Shown here piece by piece: positions 25,510-37,814 of a stretch of DNA of 64,000 nt. This DNA is from Sipunculus nudus. Its lineage: Eukaryota; Annelida; Sipuncula; Golfingiida; Sipunculidae. Position 1 is the first letter of the stretch, and each line of letters opens with the position of its first letter. Both the position numbers and the translations under genes were made by a program. The notes under the pieces were generated by a model that searched no databases, was not told the DNA's origin, and saw nothing but the letters and a program-made list of their open reading frames with translations. The DNA is taken from contig CM049309.1 of assembly GCA_026874595.1 (NCBI GenBank), positions 72,088,926 through 72,152,925 of the forward strand, written 5' to 3'.

Positions 25510-25670
25510 TGAAAAATCGCTCATATGATTTTGTAACTGCATGGGGTGATTCCATGTGTCCGTCAGCGTATATGTGCGTATGTGCGTATATATATATGCG
25601 TAAAAATCGCCAAAGAAGCGATTGTCGCGCATAGCGTCTGCATGAACACGCGGGGAGTGGGGGTAAAAGA

Positions 25671-25678
25671 TGACGTCA
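25671..25678. promoter_or_regulatory. CRE palindrome TGACGTCA
   Basis: A full 8-base CREB/ATF site in the DMRTA intron, 552 bases from a second one at 26223. Confidence 0.35.
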
Positions 25679-25748
25679 CTTCACCATATCTTTTTGTGGA
25701 AGACCTGCTTGAACCACTGTATAGATATATACGTCTGCCAGTTCATGC

Positions 25749-25750
<2 letters not shown>

Positions 25751-25799
<49 letters not shown>
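25751..25799. repeat. (TA)n microsatellite
   Basis: Uninterrupted TA tract in the intron. Confidence 0.98.
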
Positions 25800-25807
<8 letters not shown>

Positions 25808-26149
25808 TGGAAACACAGCTTAAACGTCTATATTTGAGAGTTGCAGAGGTATACATTAAACACGCTTGATTACAATGTTGCAGTATATATATTTCTGCCA
25901 TTGAAACATACTGGACATACAGAAATATTTGCATTCTGTGATTGTTGCATGCAAACCAGATTGGCGCCTTTTTGTGGGAGGGGACTCCTTAAATTAAAAG
26001 GTGTTATATATTCAGCATGCATATTATTAGTAAACCTGCATGTCTGTACCTATATTTCTTCAATGAACATTGAAATTTACACAGACTTCAGATAAAATTG
26101 GGTAATTTATTCGTTGGCCTGTTTAAATTTGAACATAACCGATGATATC

Positions 26150-27430
26150 GATTGGGTCCTTCCTTAGTGGGACTCAAAATTCGGTGACTTGTAATATGCA
26201 ACAGGACAAGTGTGCATGTATATGACGTCATACGATGCACGCCAAAAATTGGCCTATAAATGGAATGTTGCGGTTCTAATCTATATAATCAAAACTGAAA
26301 AGTGTTTTGGGACATGTCAACTTTTCTAATATATAAGTTTAAGTGTTATGGGCGTCATCGGGTATATACATACAAGTGTAATTGAGATATGTCAATAAAG
26401 ATATACCGGTTTTCTGTGGGCTGTTAGTGAAAGTCCCCGGGCAGATGTCTCCTCTCACATTATATATACTACATAACAATACACCTTTTCATGTAAGCAC
26501 TAAAATAAGAGGGAAGGCTACACCAGGAGCGGTAAAAAAACGCAGCTGCGAAAATGTTACCTGAGCTTAGGTTGCCACTTAGTCAAATATTAACACGGAC
26601 TGCGGTCGCCCAGGGCCAGGTATGGGGTTTGTTAAGAAAACTTTACGGCGAGAACGAAAAAAGAGACAACTCTTTTATGAGCTGAGTTTTGTTTTGGAGA
26701 GAAAACAGTTGTTCATTTGCTCTGTAAGTTCTCCATATAAAAAGGGAAATAATGTTCAAACTTCGGCCACATTTCCTATTGAGACTGAGTGTTGGGCGGG
26801 CTATTAAAGAGTTTACTCTGGGGGTTTGCGGGCGTGTCAAGGAGCAAGAGGAGTGGTCCCCGGTATTGTGTGGTCCGTCCGTAGCAACTACAGGTGCTAA
26901 AATTGAACGTTACATTGCTCAATGCTCTCTCTGTGTGGCCAGGGCCACTCGAGTCACCCCTGGCGGCCAACACAAACTTTAACCATTGCTCTGTCCACAA
27001 AAACACTCAAATTGTTAATATACTCGCCACAATATCTGATTATGACCGAGCACATATAGTCCAAAAGGCTACAGGTTCGTTTGTGGTACAAATATGTTAC
27101 TGTATAGAAATTGTGACCGTTGGATTGTTGTATACCAGGAAAGGAGGCCATTTCGGATTCCCAGCAAATATTTGTTCACATTGGATCAGCGTAGAACGGC
27201 CGAAACTAATGTATGCATTGATTTATTTTGGGTCATCTATGAGTCCTTTTTCTAAGTCTGGTTTTATAAATCCTGGACATGGGTGGAACCGTCAACATAT
27301 AAGAAAATAGGTGTCCCGAAAGTGGAGTCCGCCGCTCGGGGGCACAGACAGTGACCATTGTGTAATGGCTTCCGCAGAGTGGACGTCTATTTAATAAACT
27401 GGCTGCCTTCTCATATTAACATCCTCGCAC
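26150..27430. promoter_or_regulatory. Candidate intronic regulatory island
   Basis: Free of microsatellites and GC-richer than the rest of the intron. It includes a full CRE palindrome TGACGTCA at 26223-26230 and an imperfect hairpin around 26932-26972 (GTGTGGCCAGGG against CCCTGGCGGCC). Open frames here (for example 26894-27310) show no protein family. Confidence 0.3.
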
Positions 27431-27837
27431 TTGTTTTAAGAGGCGACATGTGCCCACCAAGTACTTAATATCGAAATATATAGTTACGTGTATATTCTCT
27501 GAGCCACCTTTTGATACTGTTGTCAGTATGATGCAAAAACTATTGATACAGACCCGGTGCATGGTGTAAGGGAGTTTCATTTTGCCCTCAGAGCACTCCC
27601 GTCATGACCCAAGTATAGTTTGGTCACAATTGTTAAGGACAAGCATGAAGCATGTACTTCTTATATGTACTAGTATTTATTTAATTATTTTATTACTCAC
27701 TAAATTGACGTACATGATTATGCGTGTGCATGTGTATATATAAAGTAACACTTTCTGTCGCTGTCTCGAACTCGCTAAGCCGAAATCCCCTCTTGTTCCG
27801 AAGTAAAATATTTATAAATGGTCTTTGCAAATTTTTT

Positions 27838-27843
<6 letters not shown>

Positions 27844-27874
<31 letters not shown>
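27844..27874. repeat. (GA)n microsatellite
   Basis: Uninterrupted GA tract in the intron. Confidence 0.98.
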
Positions 27875-27877
<3 letters not shown>

Positions 27878-28128
27878 TGCATGTTTACAGTTCTAGGTGA
27901 AATATATTTAAGAATACCCCATGGGGTAGTCTGGACCTAATTTCCGGTTACCCCCTGCACATTTCAGATCCCCCCTCGCTAATTTAACTAAATGATAAAT
28001 TCTTATATCTTTAAATCATGAAATATTATTTCATTTAACCATGTGAAAGATTTAAAAGATGGAATCTATTTTTGAAAAATAAAGTTGTCGGAAAATGTTA
28101 ATTATATATATTCGTAATGACTCATATA

Positions 28129-28132
<4 letters not shown>

Positions 28133-28194
<62 letters not shown>
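28133..28194. repeat. (TA)n microsatellite
   Basis: Uninterrupted TA tract in the intron. Confidence 0.98.
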
Positions 28195-28197
<3 letters not shown>

Positions 28198-28790
28198 CGC
28201 ATGACACGTAACATGAAAATATAAGATATACACAGATTGAAACCAATTTCGGAAATGAAAAAAAAAAGAAAAAAATTTAGTTCATTTTCAGAGTGTAAAC
28301 ATAAACAAATGTTTTGAGGGATTAATCTAGAGCTGAAATCGAGGAGGAAGTTACCGTGGGTAAACCTAAAACGGTTACCTCCAGTTTTCTGAAAATTGGG
28401 AAACCTGAAATTACAGTGGAAAATATCTGCAGACTATTTTTTAATTTGTTTATTTCATTGTTATCTTTTACCACAAGCCTAGGGAATAAACTCTCTAAAC
28501 GGATTCTTGACACGTCGACTGTCACAGTCGGCATCATACTTCCGGCAAATATTCAGGTTCGTCTTTCCATTATACTGCATCCATCAAGTTGTTAATTTCG
28601 GATTGCCATTACTTTCCACGAATGTATATTCTCATTTTAATAAAAACGTACATACACATGCATCAAGATATCGATTCTGTACTCAGTCTTATACGAAAAT
28701 TCAACTTGCTGACGTATATTATTATGTGTCTTACTACTATATGGATTTGCGATCACTATATACATGTACACATGTACAAACACGCATATT

Positions 28791-28793
<3 letters not shown>

Positions 28794-28850
<57 letters not shown>
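28794..28850. repeat. (TA)n microsatellite bounded by TGCA
   Basis: The tract reads TGCA-(TA)n-TGCA, a symmetric arrangement. Confidence 0.98.
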
Positions 28851-28854
<4 letters not shown>

Positions 28855-30246
28855 TGCCGATCTGTCGTGAATTGGATTGAATTGCAGTATAGGCCACGAC
28901 ATGCATATGAGCGGAAATATCACTGCCCGCGCGGCGCGTGCGTGGTCAGGGATTACAAACTTCCAACATTTGCCAAGCATATATACAGATGATCAGATTT
29001 TTTCAACGGTCGACATGAAAGCTTTACAATAAAATTGACTTTATGCTTTGGGACTAAATAATACGATATTAAATGACAAATCAACACTTTGCTTGCAGCT
29101 GACACGGCAATTCAGCTACATGTGTATATAGCTTATAATCCTTTTTCTCCCGTTGTAACTGTTTTGGTTTAAACATATTTATTTAACCAGGAGTAAAAAA
29201 ATAACCGTAAGGATGATGCAAATATTTTCCTGGGAAACATTTGTATACAAATTCCTTTTTCTCTTGTGTTACTTAACTGTAAAGAAACTTTACACCACAA
29301 TAAATGAAGGTACGAAGCAGTGATGAACCGATTAAAAGACTAAAAGATTAAAAGACTTTACGCTGCACCGAAGGTTTTTTTTTGTGGAATCGGTTAAATC
29401 GGTTGTATTTTCATGTAATCGATCCAAACAAACAGTTATACATACAGAGTATGGATAATATCTGAAGATAAAATCTGTCAAGTCCTGCCAAAGATATGCA
29501 CGTGCAGAGGAGACAACACAAATTAACTAGCAACCAAAGTTTAAACCGAACTTTTGAGTATCAGAGGAGTAAGTTTGAAAAATCCGGTCGTAACCTGATC
29601 CAACCTAACAACCGAATATATATTTACGTTATATGTCATGATTATTTTATACTGGTTTTAAAAAACGGTCATGATGCAACTCAGAGTGCATGCATTTGCT
29701 CGCGTTTTCATTATTATCAGAAGATATAAGCATTTATACATGAAATAATCGATCACTAATTGGTAATCGTTTATTTTATCCCTTTTTCGTTTATTCATCA
29801 GACTTGATTTTAAAAAATCCAAACACTTTATATGTACAGTATATGCAAAGAATTAACAGAGGTGTGGCAAATTATTCATCATACACGACATGTACAATAA
29901 AAAAAGTTGTTATATAGATACAGACTGCATGACATATATACACTAACAAACTTTTCGAACAGGGATAAGGGTTCCATCAGAAAACAACATCGATTCTATA
30001 AAACACAGACTTATAGGTTTGGCACATATATTTAGTTTTGGTGCATGCTGGAGGCTGTATATACACCTTTTTTAAAATCAAACTAAAACATGTGGCTCGT
30101 GAGTAAACATTTCAAATTAATTTATTATTCATAATTTCCGGGACGCCAACCAATATTCCCGTAAACGTCCCGTAAATGTCATCTGTATAAAGGACAAGGA
30201 CATGTTTATATATATAGAGCACTTTACATCGGAGGGTAACACTACC

Positions 30247-30249
<3 letters not shown>

Positions 30250-30282
<33 letters not shown>

Positions 30283-30558
30283 TTATAGTAAAAAAAACAC
30301 GAATAGTTATAGGAAGATTTAAGCATGAGTGCCTATACGAATTAAGTAATACGATATTGAGCTGAATTAGAATGGGGTTTCCATATACAGTATGAGGTTG
30401 TTTACTCTATATGTGAATTCAGTCAAATATATAATTTGTGCACAATAGTTTCTTCGAAAATTCCGAGCAGTATACGTGTCTTTATTACAAATATTACATT
30501 CCACCTGTCCAACCTTTATTTAAAATTATTGTTTTAACCACGTTTTCCGCATGGTTGG

Positions 30559-30615
<57 letters not shown>
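30250..30615. repeat. Two (TA)n microsatellites
   Basis: TA at 30250-30279 and 30561-30615 with unremarkable AT-rich DNA between. Confidence 0.97.
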
Positions 30616-30617
<2 letters not shown>

Positions 30618-31097
30618 GACCCTTTCCGATGATCTATATATAATATAATGTATACATAAATATACTATACTGTGTTTTTAAATGTACAGTTTTCAGTTTT
30701 CAGGCAAATATCATGCAAATTTATTTTTTTTTATATAAGACCAAGAAAAATTTTTTGTTATGATTGATCTGTATATATCAATGTTTTATTTCTATTCTAT
30801 TATACCATTTATAACTTTTAAACACTGTGAAACTCCATGAAACAAATTCCATTTTTTTCCTTTTATCCACTTGTATTTCCTACATATGAGTTTATGCATC
30901 AGAGTATTTTATCTTGTTATACAGATCTGAATTGTGTTTCATTATTTTCATGTGATCATATTGAATGTAAACCATATTTATTTTGCACGGATTTTTTAAT
31001 GTTCATAATAACATATATTTGGCCTGGTTATAATCCCAAGTATGAGCATGTGTATGTTTGTTTGTGTATCTGTGCCGTTCTTATCGTGACAAGCAAA

Positions 31098-31101
<4 letters not shown>

Positions 31102-31147
<46 letters not shown>
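31102..31147. repeat. (CT)n microsatellite beside the DMRTA splice donor
   Basis: It reads (GA)n on the gene strand and starts 22 bases into the intron. Confidence 0.98.
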
Positions 31148-31153
<6 letters not shown>

Positions 31154-31169
31154 TTTGTACAACATTTAC

Positions 31170-31704
31170 CTGCCGGTGTTTCTTCCTCATCTCCTGACTC
31201 TTCATCTTTTTCTTCAACACCTTCATGTTCTTTTTCTTCACCAGTTTGTTCTTCACGTGAGTCACGTGATCCTCGTAGCTGCTGCTGGTACAGCGCCATC
31301 TGGTAGGCTCGGGATTCGTCAGTAGAAAGCTGCGGTACGGACTCGGGATTTATGGATAACAGTCCATGTGGTCCGTACAACAGTCCTAATTCTCTGGCTT
31401 CTGTTTCTTCTTGTGCTTGCTGTCGTCTTAGGGCCACCTGGGCCGCCATGACACGCTGTCTCTCCGCTATCAGAGTACATTTTGCGCATACACAGTCCCT
31501 CCAGCGACAGTAACGTTTGTGGCCCTTCAGCGCCGATACAACTCCGTGGTTACGACACCGAGCGCATTTCGGAGTTCGTGGGTAGCGTTCAGAAGCTCTC
31601 AAAAACATCGTCCCCGCGGATACCCCACCCCCGGGGGTAGACCCGCCCGGACTGACTTCCCCAACACCCGCATCGTCTAAAGGAGCAGAACTCCCCCCAC
31701 TCAT
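31170..31704 (-). CDS. dmrta2: DMRTA-type (Dmrt4/5) transcription factor, coding exon 1 with DM domain
   Basis: First coding exon of a doublesex/mab-3 related DNA-binding factor, expected in the nucleus. The ATG at 31704 is the first after an in-frame TAA at 31722-31720 and has A at -3. Residues 40-97 form the DM domain. The zinc ligands are visible as C47, C50, H53, H62, C66, C71, C73 and C76, followed by the basic recognition helix ending in ALRRQQA. Before it is a Ser/Gly/Pro-rich stretch; after it a glutamine-rich region and an acidic E/K-rich tail. The exon ends GGCAG followed by donor GTAAATG, leaving one base of codon 179, which matches the acceptor phase of the exon at 21273. DMRTA1/DMRTA2 of other animals have the same DM-exon/DMA-exon plan. 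Family A is secure; DMRTA1, DMRTA2 or an invertebrate co-orthologue cannot be told apart by eye. The symbol is therefore approximate. Confidence 0.93.
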
Positions 31705-32600
31705 CGTCAAGTCCAGTTCTTATCACTCTCACAGAATCTTCTTCATCAAATTCAGGTCTGATGCACTTGACGGGTTTTGTTGCAGCAACGTATGTTAAAC
31801 TTTCTGCAATAATATATATTTGTAATAGAAGTTTAATGTATAAGTCTTGTACAATTTTTTTATATGCGCGGCAGCCACAAGTGTTTTAACGTAACTTTCA
31901 GTAGTTTACTCACAAGTCAATCACATCGTCAAGCCGTGGCCCTGCATGCCGTCAGTGGTGTAATTTTGATCCACTCCGACAGACACTTGTAATGGCAGGT
32001 AGATTGCTAGATAAATACTCAGTAAAGTCAACGGTAAGTACCGTCTAGATCCGCGGAAAGACACACAAAAAATGAGAGTTTCCTGTGGGACCACAAAGCG
32101 AGTGATCGCCACCTAGTCCAGTGAATGTGTAATTGTTAATGATATCTGATCTCCCATTTTGCACGGATCTCCCCTCGCCCTGTGTTGTCATTGGCTGGCG
32201 ATCGAAACCGGGGGCACCATTGGGTGCGGGCTCAGAGCATTCTATAGCATAGCATCCGCTGCCAATATCAGTTCCAACATTACAAGCACTTATCCATATA
32301 AATGTTCCATTCATACAGATCTCTTTATACACGCTTGACGGGTGCAGATTCACACGTATATGCCCTGAGAGAGATTCAAGCCTCGAGTCTAAGTTGAGAC
32401 CTCTGGTTTTGAAGCCAGTGCCATCTTCTCCGTATACCGGAGCTGTATGGTGTTTAGTGGTCAGATCATGTGTGCTCTGTTTGACAGCTGTAATACTCCA
32501 CGTCCACCTGCAAATGTTCTTCACCCGTTTGTGTAAACACTCGCCAATTTGCTACACCGGATGGTAATGGGGGATTATGTCTAGTTCATTTACCGCCCCG
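31705..32600 (-). promoter_or_regulatory. 5' flank / probable promoter region of the DMRTA gene
   Basis: This GC-richer stretch lies immediately upstream of the DMRTA start codon. It holds CCAAT boxes in both contexts (ATTGGCTGG near 32190 and CATTGGGTG near 32218). There is a possible splice acceptor at about 31805 (TTATTGCAG on the gene strand), which would imply an untranslated 5' exon. The transcription start cannot be placed. A 159-codon open frame on the same strand at 32045-32524 resembles no family I know and is better read as untranslated or regulatory DNA. Confidence 0.45.
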
Positions 32601-33082
32601 TGGAGTGGGGATCGTGTTAACAATTAAAGTTCACAGTACAAGAAAGTCAATCCTGGGCTGATTCTGTAGCAAATATATATTACCTGCAGTAGTCATTTTA
32701 CCATTATGAAATTGTTAATAATGCGCATTGTTAAATATGTTTCCTTTCGTATATAATAATATTCATTATACTCAGTACATGACATATTTTATATGGGCAA
32801 TCATTCTGTTGCATAACAAAAAAAAACAAGCACGAGGACAAAATCTAACAAATAACGGTCGTATATAAATACATGTTACATGTATAACCTTTCCTTTGCT
32901 TATATATTAGTAGTATTGCATTTGACCGTCTGCGCCATATTTATTTTATTAATTTTTTTCCGGTGTGATGAAATAAACCTGTTTAATTATGAAGCAAGTC
33001 GACTTAATCGTATGTTTAGCCTGATTATCGCCTTTTGTTTCGATTCCCTATTCGATTATTATAGACAGTCAATAATTCTGCT

Positions 33083-33163
<81 letters not shown>

Positions 33164-33779
33164 CAATTAATTTAATGTTTCTTCCTTTGTAGAATATTCC
33201 TGGTTGAGAATTAGTGCTTATTAACCCAAGTATGTTTTTCCTTTCTGTCCTTAGCTATGTCCTGAACATAAAAAACGCATGACCATGCCTATAAATCCAA
33301 ACATTTAATTCAGTTCATGATTTCGATTCCGATTCGGTTATTCGATTTATGATTGGTTTCGATTCAATGGTTCGCCCAATGTGCTATATACATGTCACAT
33401 GTCATGACTTTTAATTCCAAATATTACATGCATGGGAGTTGTGGCGTAAGTATACATATAAACAATCATTTGCATACACGTCTATAGGTTATTATTATAA
33501 TGTAATGCTAGGATATATATCTCCTTGTAACATACACACAAAGATATGTATATATACATATACATACATTCATATACACTATATGCAGACACCCACACCA
33601 ATTTCGTCAATCACAATTTAGACAGTATACATCTAATTAAAAGGACAATCAACAGATTAATATCAGCTTAACAGTATAACAACCACGTGTAACTTTAGGT
33701 ATTATAATATAGGAAATGCAGATATGTTGATATTAGACCAGTAGTCAAGTATACGACATCGATTCAAGGGGGCAATTAT
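32600..33779. other. AT-rich intergenic with a (TA)n tract
   Basis: TA at 33087-33159. No gene recognised. Confidence 0.6.
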
Positions 33780-34600
33780 GAAAACAAGAGTCAATGATTT
33801 GTCAGGGGCCCCCTAGGGAGCCCCAAACGGCAGCCAGCCGAACGGCAAACGGCAAGGGGTCAGCGATCACAATGCACTGAATACCCCAGAAATGTTTGTT
33901 TCATATTAGATTGCACTTTCCATGTCATATCTGTGTACAAACAGGCGAGAAAATGGACCGACAATTATGTAGCCGTGCCGGATGAAATAGCAACTACGTG
34001 AGGATTTTCAGAAGTTGGTGGCCGTGAAACAAAGCTAAGGACTTGACTGATTCTGAGAGTGTAACTGGAGACTACAGGTATTCACTGTGGGTTATGCGGT
34101 GTCTTAACCCGGGGAGGGGCTGACATACGCCCGTTGTCATCTGGACGCGCATTCTAAAGAATAACGTTGCCATACTTGGCGTCGTTTTAACTCGTACAGA
34201 CACCAGAACACGTGCTCTTTGTCCCGTGAAAGTTTAAACTATACAGACAATCTTTTTTTGCGAAGGAACAAATCAACGCCAGTCTATCACAAAAGAGATA
34301 GTGTCCGTTGGATAACTGATGACGTTTTACGGGTATGTTGAGCTCGAGGCGGGTATATCTTTACTCTAACAATAACCGGCAATGGACAACATATTTGCCC
34401 ATCACTATTTACAAATTGGGAATAAATCTGAGAAGGCAAGCGCCCTTCAGCTTTATGTCATGAAGGACTTTTATAAGAAAACACTGGTGTTAATGGGACA
34501 ATTAGTGTCATACTGGTACCAGTAATGTAATACTCACAAATCGTACCCTCGCTGTTTAGTCACGTACTGCGCCTCGGTACATTATTTAAACACAATACAC
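33780..34600. promoter_or_regulatory. Candidate regulatory island upstream of the DMRTA gene
   Basis: A GC-richer, microsatellite-free block. It starts with GGGGCCCCCTAGGGAGCCCC and three AACGGCA words (33826, 33841, 33848; MYB-like cores). No protein frame is recognisable. Confidence 0.25.
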
Positions 34601-35579
34601 CGCGTGTTATATACATTTTTTTACTTCTCGCCTTTGTAAAAGTTGTATTGCGTTTATATTTATAGACTTTAGCTCCAGGCTATATTGATATACAAATACG
34701 TAACCATTCATTATATTAATTCTGTATATGTCGGTATATACCTGACCTGCCGTGCATATGTCCAGATACCGGTGCCAATGAATATAAAGAATTTCACGCA
34801 GTGTAGGGTCATAGAGTGCATATATATAGATAACAATGTAATAATTGCTTTATCATAAGAACGTATACTGCAATACCTGAGGAATCGAACTGTAGCTCTA
34901 TACCTATATGCAGACAATAGCAGAGACAAACCGAATATGATTCAATTTTCGAAGCGTTCTCTTGTTTTCTTGTGTGAACATACAATTTATTACGTATATG
35001 ATATTATTAAGGATACACATTCCTTTATACTCTTAAAGTGACTCAAGTGAAACAGTCCAATATAATAAATTTATATATTAATAAAAAAAATTAAATGCAT
35101 GGTCTTCACATCGAACCTGAGCAGGGCGCAACGTCATAGAAAACAGTATAAAAGGGAAGCAGTAAAGCAGTATAACGTACTCTATGGTACAAATAAGAGT
35201 CAGTCTGAACGATCCCATCTTTCTACTTTTATATAGGGATCTGTGTATTTGTATCCCAGTCACATCAAAGGTGATGATTCCATTATGTTTGGTTTATTAA
35301 TAACTTCTCATTTCGAATTATGGCTTTGTTGGCGAAAGAAGAAAGGTCTGATCATGAGTAAGTAATTGGCCAAACAGGTACACAACCGACCAGGTGTGTA
35401 AACCATCGCGCTTGATGAGTAAGATCCTTGTCGGAATTAATTATTCCTTAATTAAACTGGTCATCACGTCCGTAGAAATGATTAATGGGGCGTGCAGCGT
35501 GCACAACTGTTATCTAAACATTCAAGCGACATGACTTCGAGTTAAGCGATATAAATACTAGCTGCGGACAAAAAAAAGC

Positions 35580-35717
35580 ACTTCGACACATCCGAATTCG
35601 ACACAAAAGAGTTAAGTTAGTAAGGTTTTAACTGGTTTTTTTTTTGCAGGGACTCCATATACGACTTCAACACATGCGGAAATTCGACTTAACCGAGTTC
35701 GACACAACGAGGTTTCA

Positions 35718-35720
<3 letters not shown>
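35580..35720 (-). mobile_element. Truncated pogo/Tigger-like MITE end
   Basis: Read from the right, the sequence begins CAGTGAAACCTCGTTGTG at 35720, directly next to a (TA)n array. It contains several TTCGAC/GTCGAA words typical of Tigger-type inverted-repeat elements. No matching left terminus was found, so the other end looks lost. The left boundary is approximate. Confidence 0.55.

Positions 35721-35805
<85 letters not shown>
35721..35805. repeat. (TA)n(TG)n compound microsatellite
   Basis: TA to 35770, then TG to 35805. It directly follows a Tigger-like terminus. Confidence 0.98.
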
Positions 35806-35808
<3 letters not shown>

Positions 35809-36410
35809 TGTTTGATGTGGTAGGGCTTAATGTATACACTTGACCAACTTTTTTTATACTTGTTATCAAATATCGTTGTTTAAAATAATTTACTTTAATT
35901 TAATAAAAAATATGAAAATAAGACTACCCACATGTAAACTCTGTATATATAGGCGATGACCTACAACCTATCTATTTTTCAGACTACAAAACTCTGAAGC
36001 ATAAAAAAAATAAAGCATCATTATTTAAAATAAAAAAATGAGCTTTCTCCCTATATATATTTGAGAATGATGTTAAGATATACTTTATTTTAAATATGGT
36101 AGAATAAACAACTTTTTTCAATCTCAGAATTCATATAAATTTATTATAAATCTTTATAAATCAAAAAGTTTAAAAAGTCCAAAGAGTTCCTTTATATACC
36201 ACACAGTAGAAAAATATTCTTAACCCGGAATATGCATGTCAGTTATAATGAGTTATATCCGGTATATAGTTTTTGAAATTAAGAAACTGAAACGTTTAGG
36301 CACACTAGAGTTCCTGCGAAAATTAATAAACCTTAAATAAAATTACCATATACACATAGTGTACCATGCATATGTATTAGATTATACGTGACATTCATGA
36401 ACAACGAGCG

Positions 36411-36414
<4 letters not shown>

Positions 36415-36486
<72 letters not shown>
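36415..36486. repeat. (TA)n(TG)n compound microsatellite
   Basis: TA to 36464, then GT to 36486. Confidence 0.98.
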
Positions 36487-37026
36487 ATATATAGTTAACA
36501 AGTAAATCAAGGAAGGTCGCTAAAAAATATGAAATTTCAAATTCTGTCTCTTTCATTTCCAGGAATGCTTGATCACCGCACATTTGTGAATGAACGGGTG
36601 CATTGTTTGTTCTTGGAATAGACATTTTATAATCAAAACAGGATAATGCAATTGAAAGTTTGATGCTGAAAGTTTCTTTTTATATTTTATGTTCTCACAG
36701 TTTTCGACTAAATAAATTCAACGTCAAGACAATATATTTTCAGATTTTTTGACAAAGTGATTTTTTAGATACTTAAAATAACATAATCTAACAAAATTCA
36801 TGTACAAACATGTATCTAGTATTGGATTTGAGTTTGGACAATTAATATGAAGCTGATTTTATTTGTACGCATACATTATTCAACTTCCGGACTTCAATTT
36901 ATTACTGAAATTTGTTATTTGAAAGCAAAAAATAAAAATTAACAAATTCGCACGTTGGGCCTACACGTGCACGTAATTCATATTCGAAAACACAACGAAT
37001 AGATCACCCTCATTTTCTGGAGTCCT

Positions 37027-37221
37027 TGACCCCTGACCCAAAAGGTTATATGGATTCTTGACCGGTGTTACTGGACGGGTTTCTCCTGGACTTGTCCCAG
37101 GGGCCTAGGGGCAGGCAGCTGGACCAAACCAGTCCCCATTATAGTACAAGCCCACCCCGGGCTGGATACATAGAGGACAAATCTATTTAATTAGCAGACG
37201 AAAAAAGGGGGTCAAAGGTCA
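37027..37221. promoter_or_regulatory. Pair of DR1 nuclear-receptor sites
   Basis: TGACCC C TGACCC at 37027-37039 (minus-strand DR1) and GGGTCA A AGGTCA at 37209-37221 (plus-strand DR1) face each other across 170 bases. DR1 is bound by HNF4, RXR/PPAR and COUP-TF classes. The block between is GC-rich (CCTGGACTTGTCCCAGG, CCTAGGGGCAGG). Confidence 0.4.
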
Positions 37222-37642
37222 GATTAGAAGAAACGAGACTCTTTTACATAAGTCTACTTGTTGAAAACTTAATTCTTCAAAGAAGCACTGACAGCACCTG
37301 TCATCAGTTCCTTGGTTTCCCTGCCTGACATGTGCTTGCATATGATATATTTCATTGCTTATATGTATTGTATTAGATAAGACATATTAAAATTAGTTAC
37401 ACGATAATATGACCACTACAGAGGGAGGATTGGTCCATATAAGTATATGTTTCTCTTTGTATTTCAAAAGTACCTGAGTTGTGATTTCTTATTGTTCTTT
37501 TTCATGATACTCTGAGGTATTTATTTTTATGAAAATATTAATTTATATCTCTATTCCAATTTCAGCATAAACGTTTTAAATATAATATATAATTGTGTAA
37601 AAACGTGCAGTAATTTTAGAAAATGTACCATTGACTTCCTTT

Positions 37643-37686
37643 ATAATAATAATGATAATGATGATGATGATTATAATAATAATAAT

Positions 37687-37752
<66 letters not shown>

Positions 37753-37769
37753 TAACAATTAATGAGTAA

Positions 37770-37813
<44 letters not shown>
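37643..37813. repeat. (AAT)n then (ATT)n inverted microsatellite pair
   Basis: AAT repeats at 37643-37752 are followed within 20 bases by ATT repeats at 37771-37813. The two can pair as one long hairpin. Confidence 0.95.

Positions 37814-37814
<1 letters not shown>

Larger units (their letters stand above)
21274..31169 (-). other. Large intron of the DMRTA gene
   Basis: The GT donor lies at 31169-31168 and the AG acceptor at 21275-21274; both fit consensus and agree in phase. The 9.9 kb intron starts with a (GA)n tract (on the gene strand) only 22 bases after the donor. It holds at least seven other microsatellites, a 14-bp-arm hairpin at 21418-21446, and GC-richer islands at 22.74-23.15, 24.2-24.6 and 26.2-27.4 kb that may be regulatory. 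I found no convincing extra exon or nested gene. Confidence 0.85.
34600..36410. other. AT-rich intergenic
   Basis: Holds the truncated MITE ending at 35720 and a compound (TA)n(TG)n tract at 35721-35805. No gene recognised. Confidence 0.6.

Noticed and set aside
26894-27310. 138-codon plus-strand frame in the DMRTA intron
   Set aside because: No domain, no splice support and overlapping frames on other strands; probably noncoding.
31099-31169. Continuation of the DM-domain frame into the (GA)n tract (RERERE)
   Set aside because: A phase-matched GT donor at 31169 ends the exon before the microsatellite.
30837-31325. 162-codon plus-strand frame across the DMRTA exon 1 end
   Set aside because: Its middle is the (CT)n tract read as LSLSLS and its end is antisense to the DMRTA coding exon.
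31705-31710. Start of the DMRTA frame at 31710
   Set aside because: That codon is TTG. The first ATG in frame is at 31704, just after an in-frame stop.
32045-32524. 159-codon frame upstream of the DMRTA gene
   Set aside because: No recognisable domain. The position suits a promoter or untranslated region.
37576-37758. Poly-isoleucine frame
   Set aside because: Translation of the (AAT)n microsatellite.
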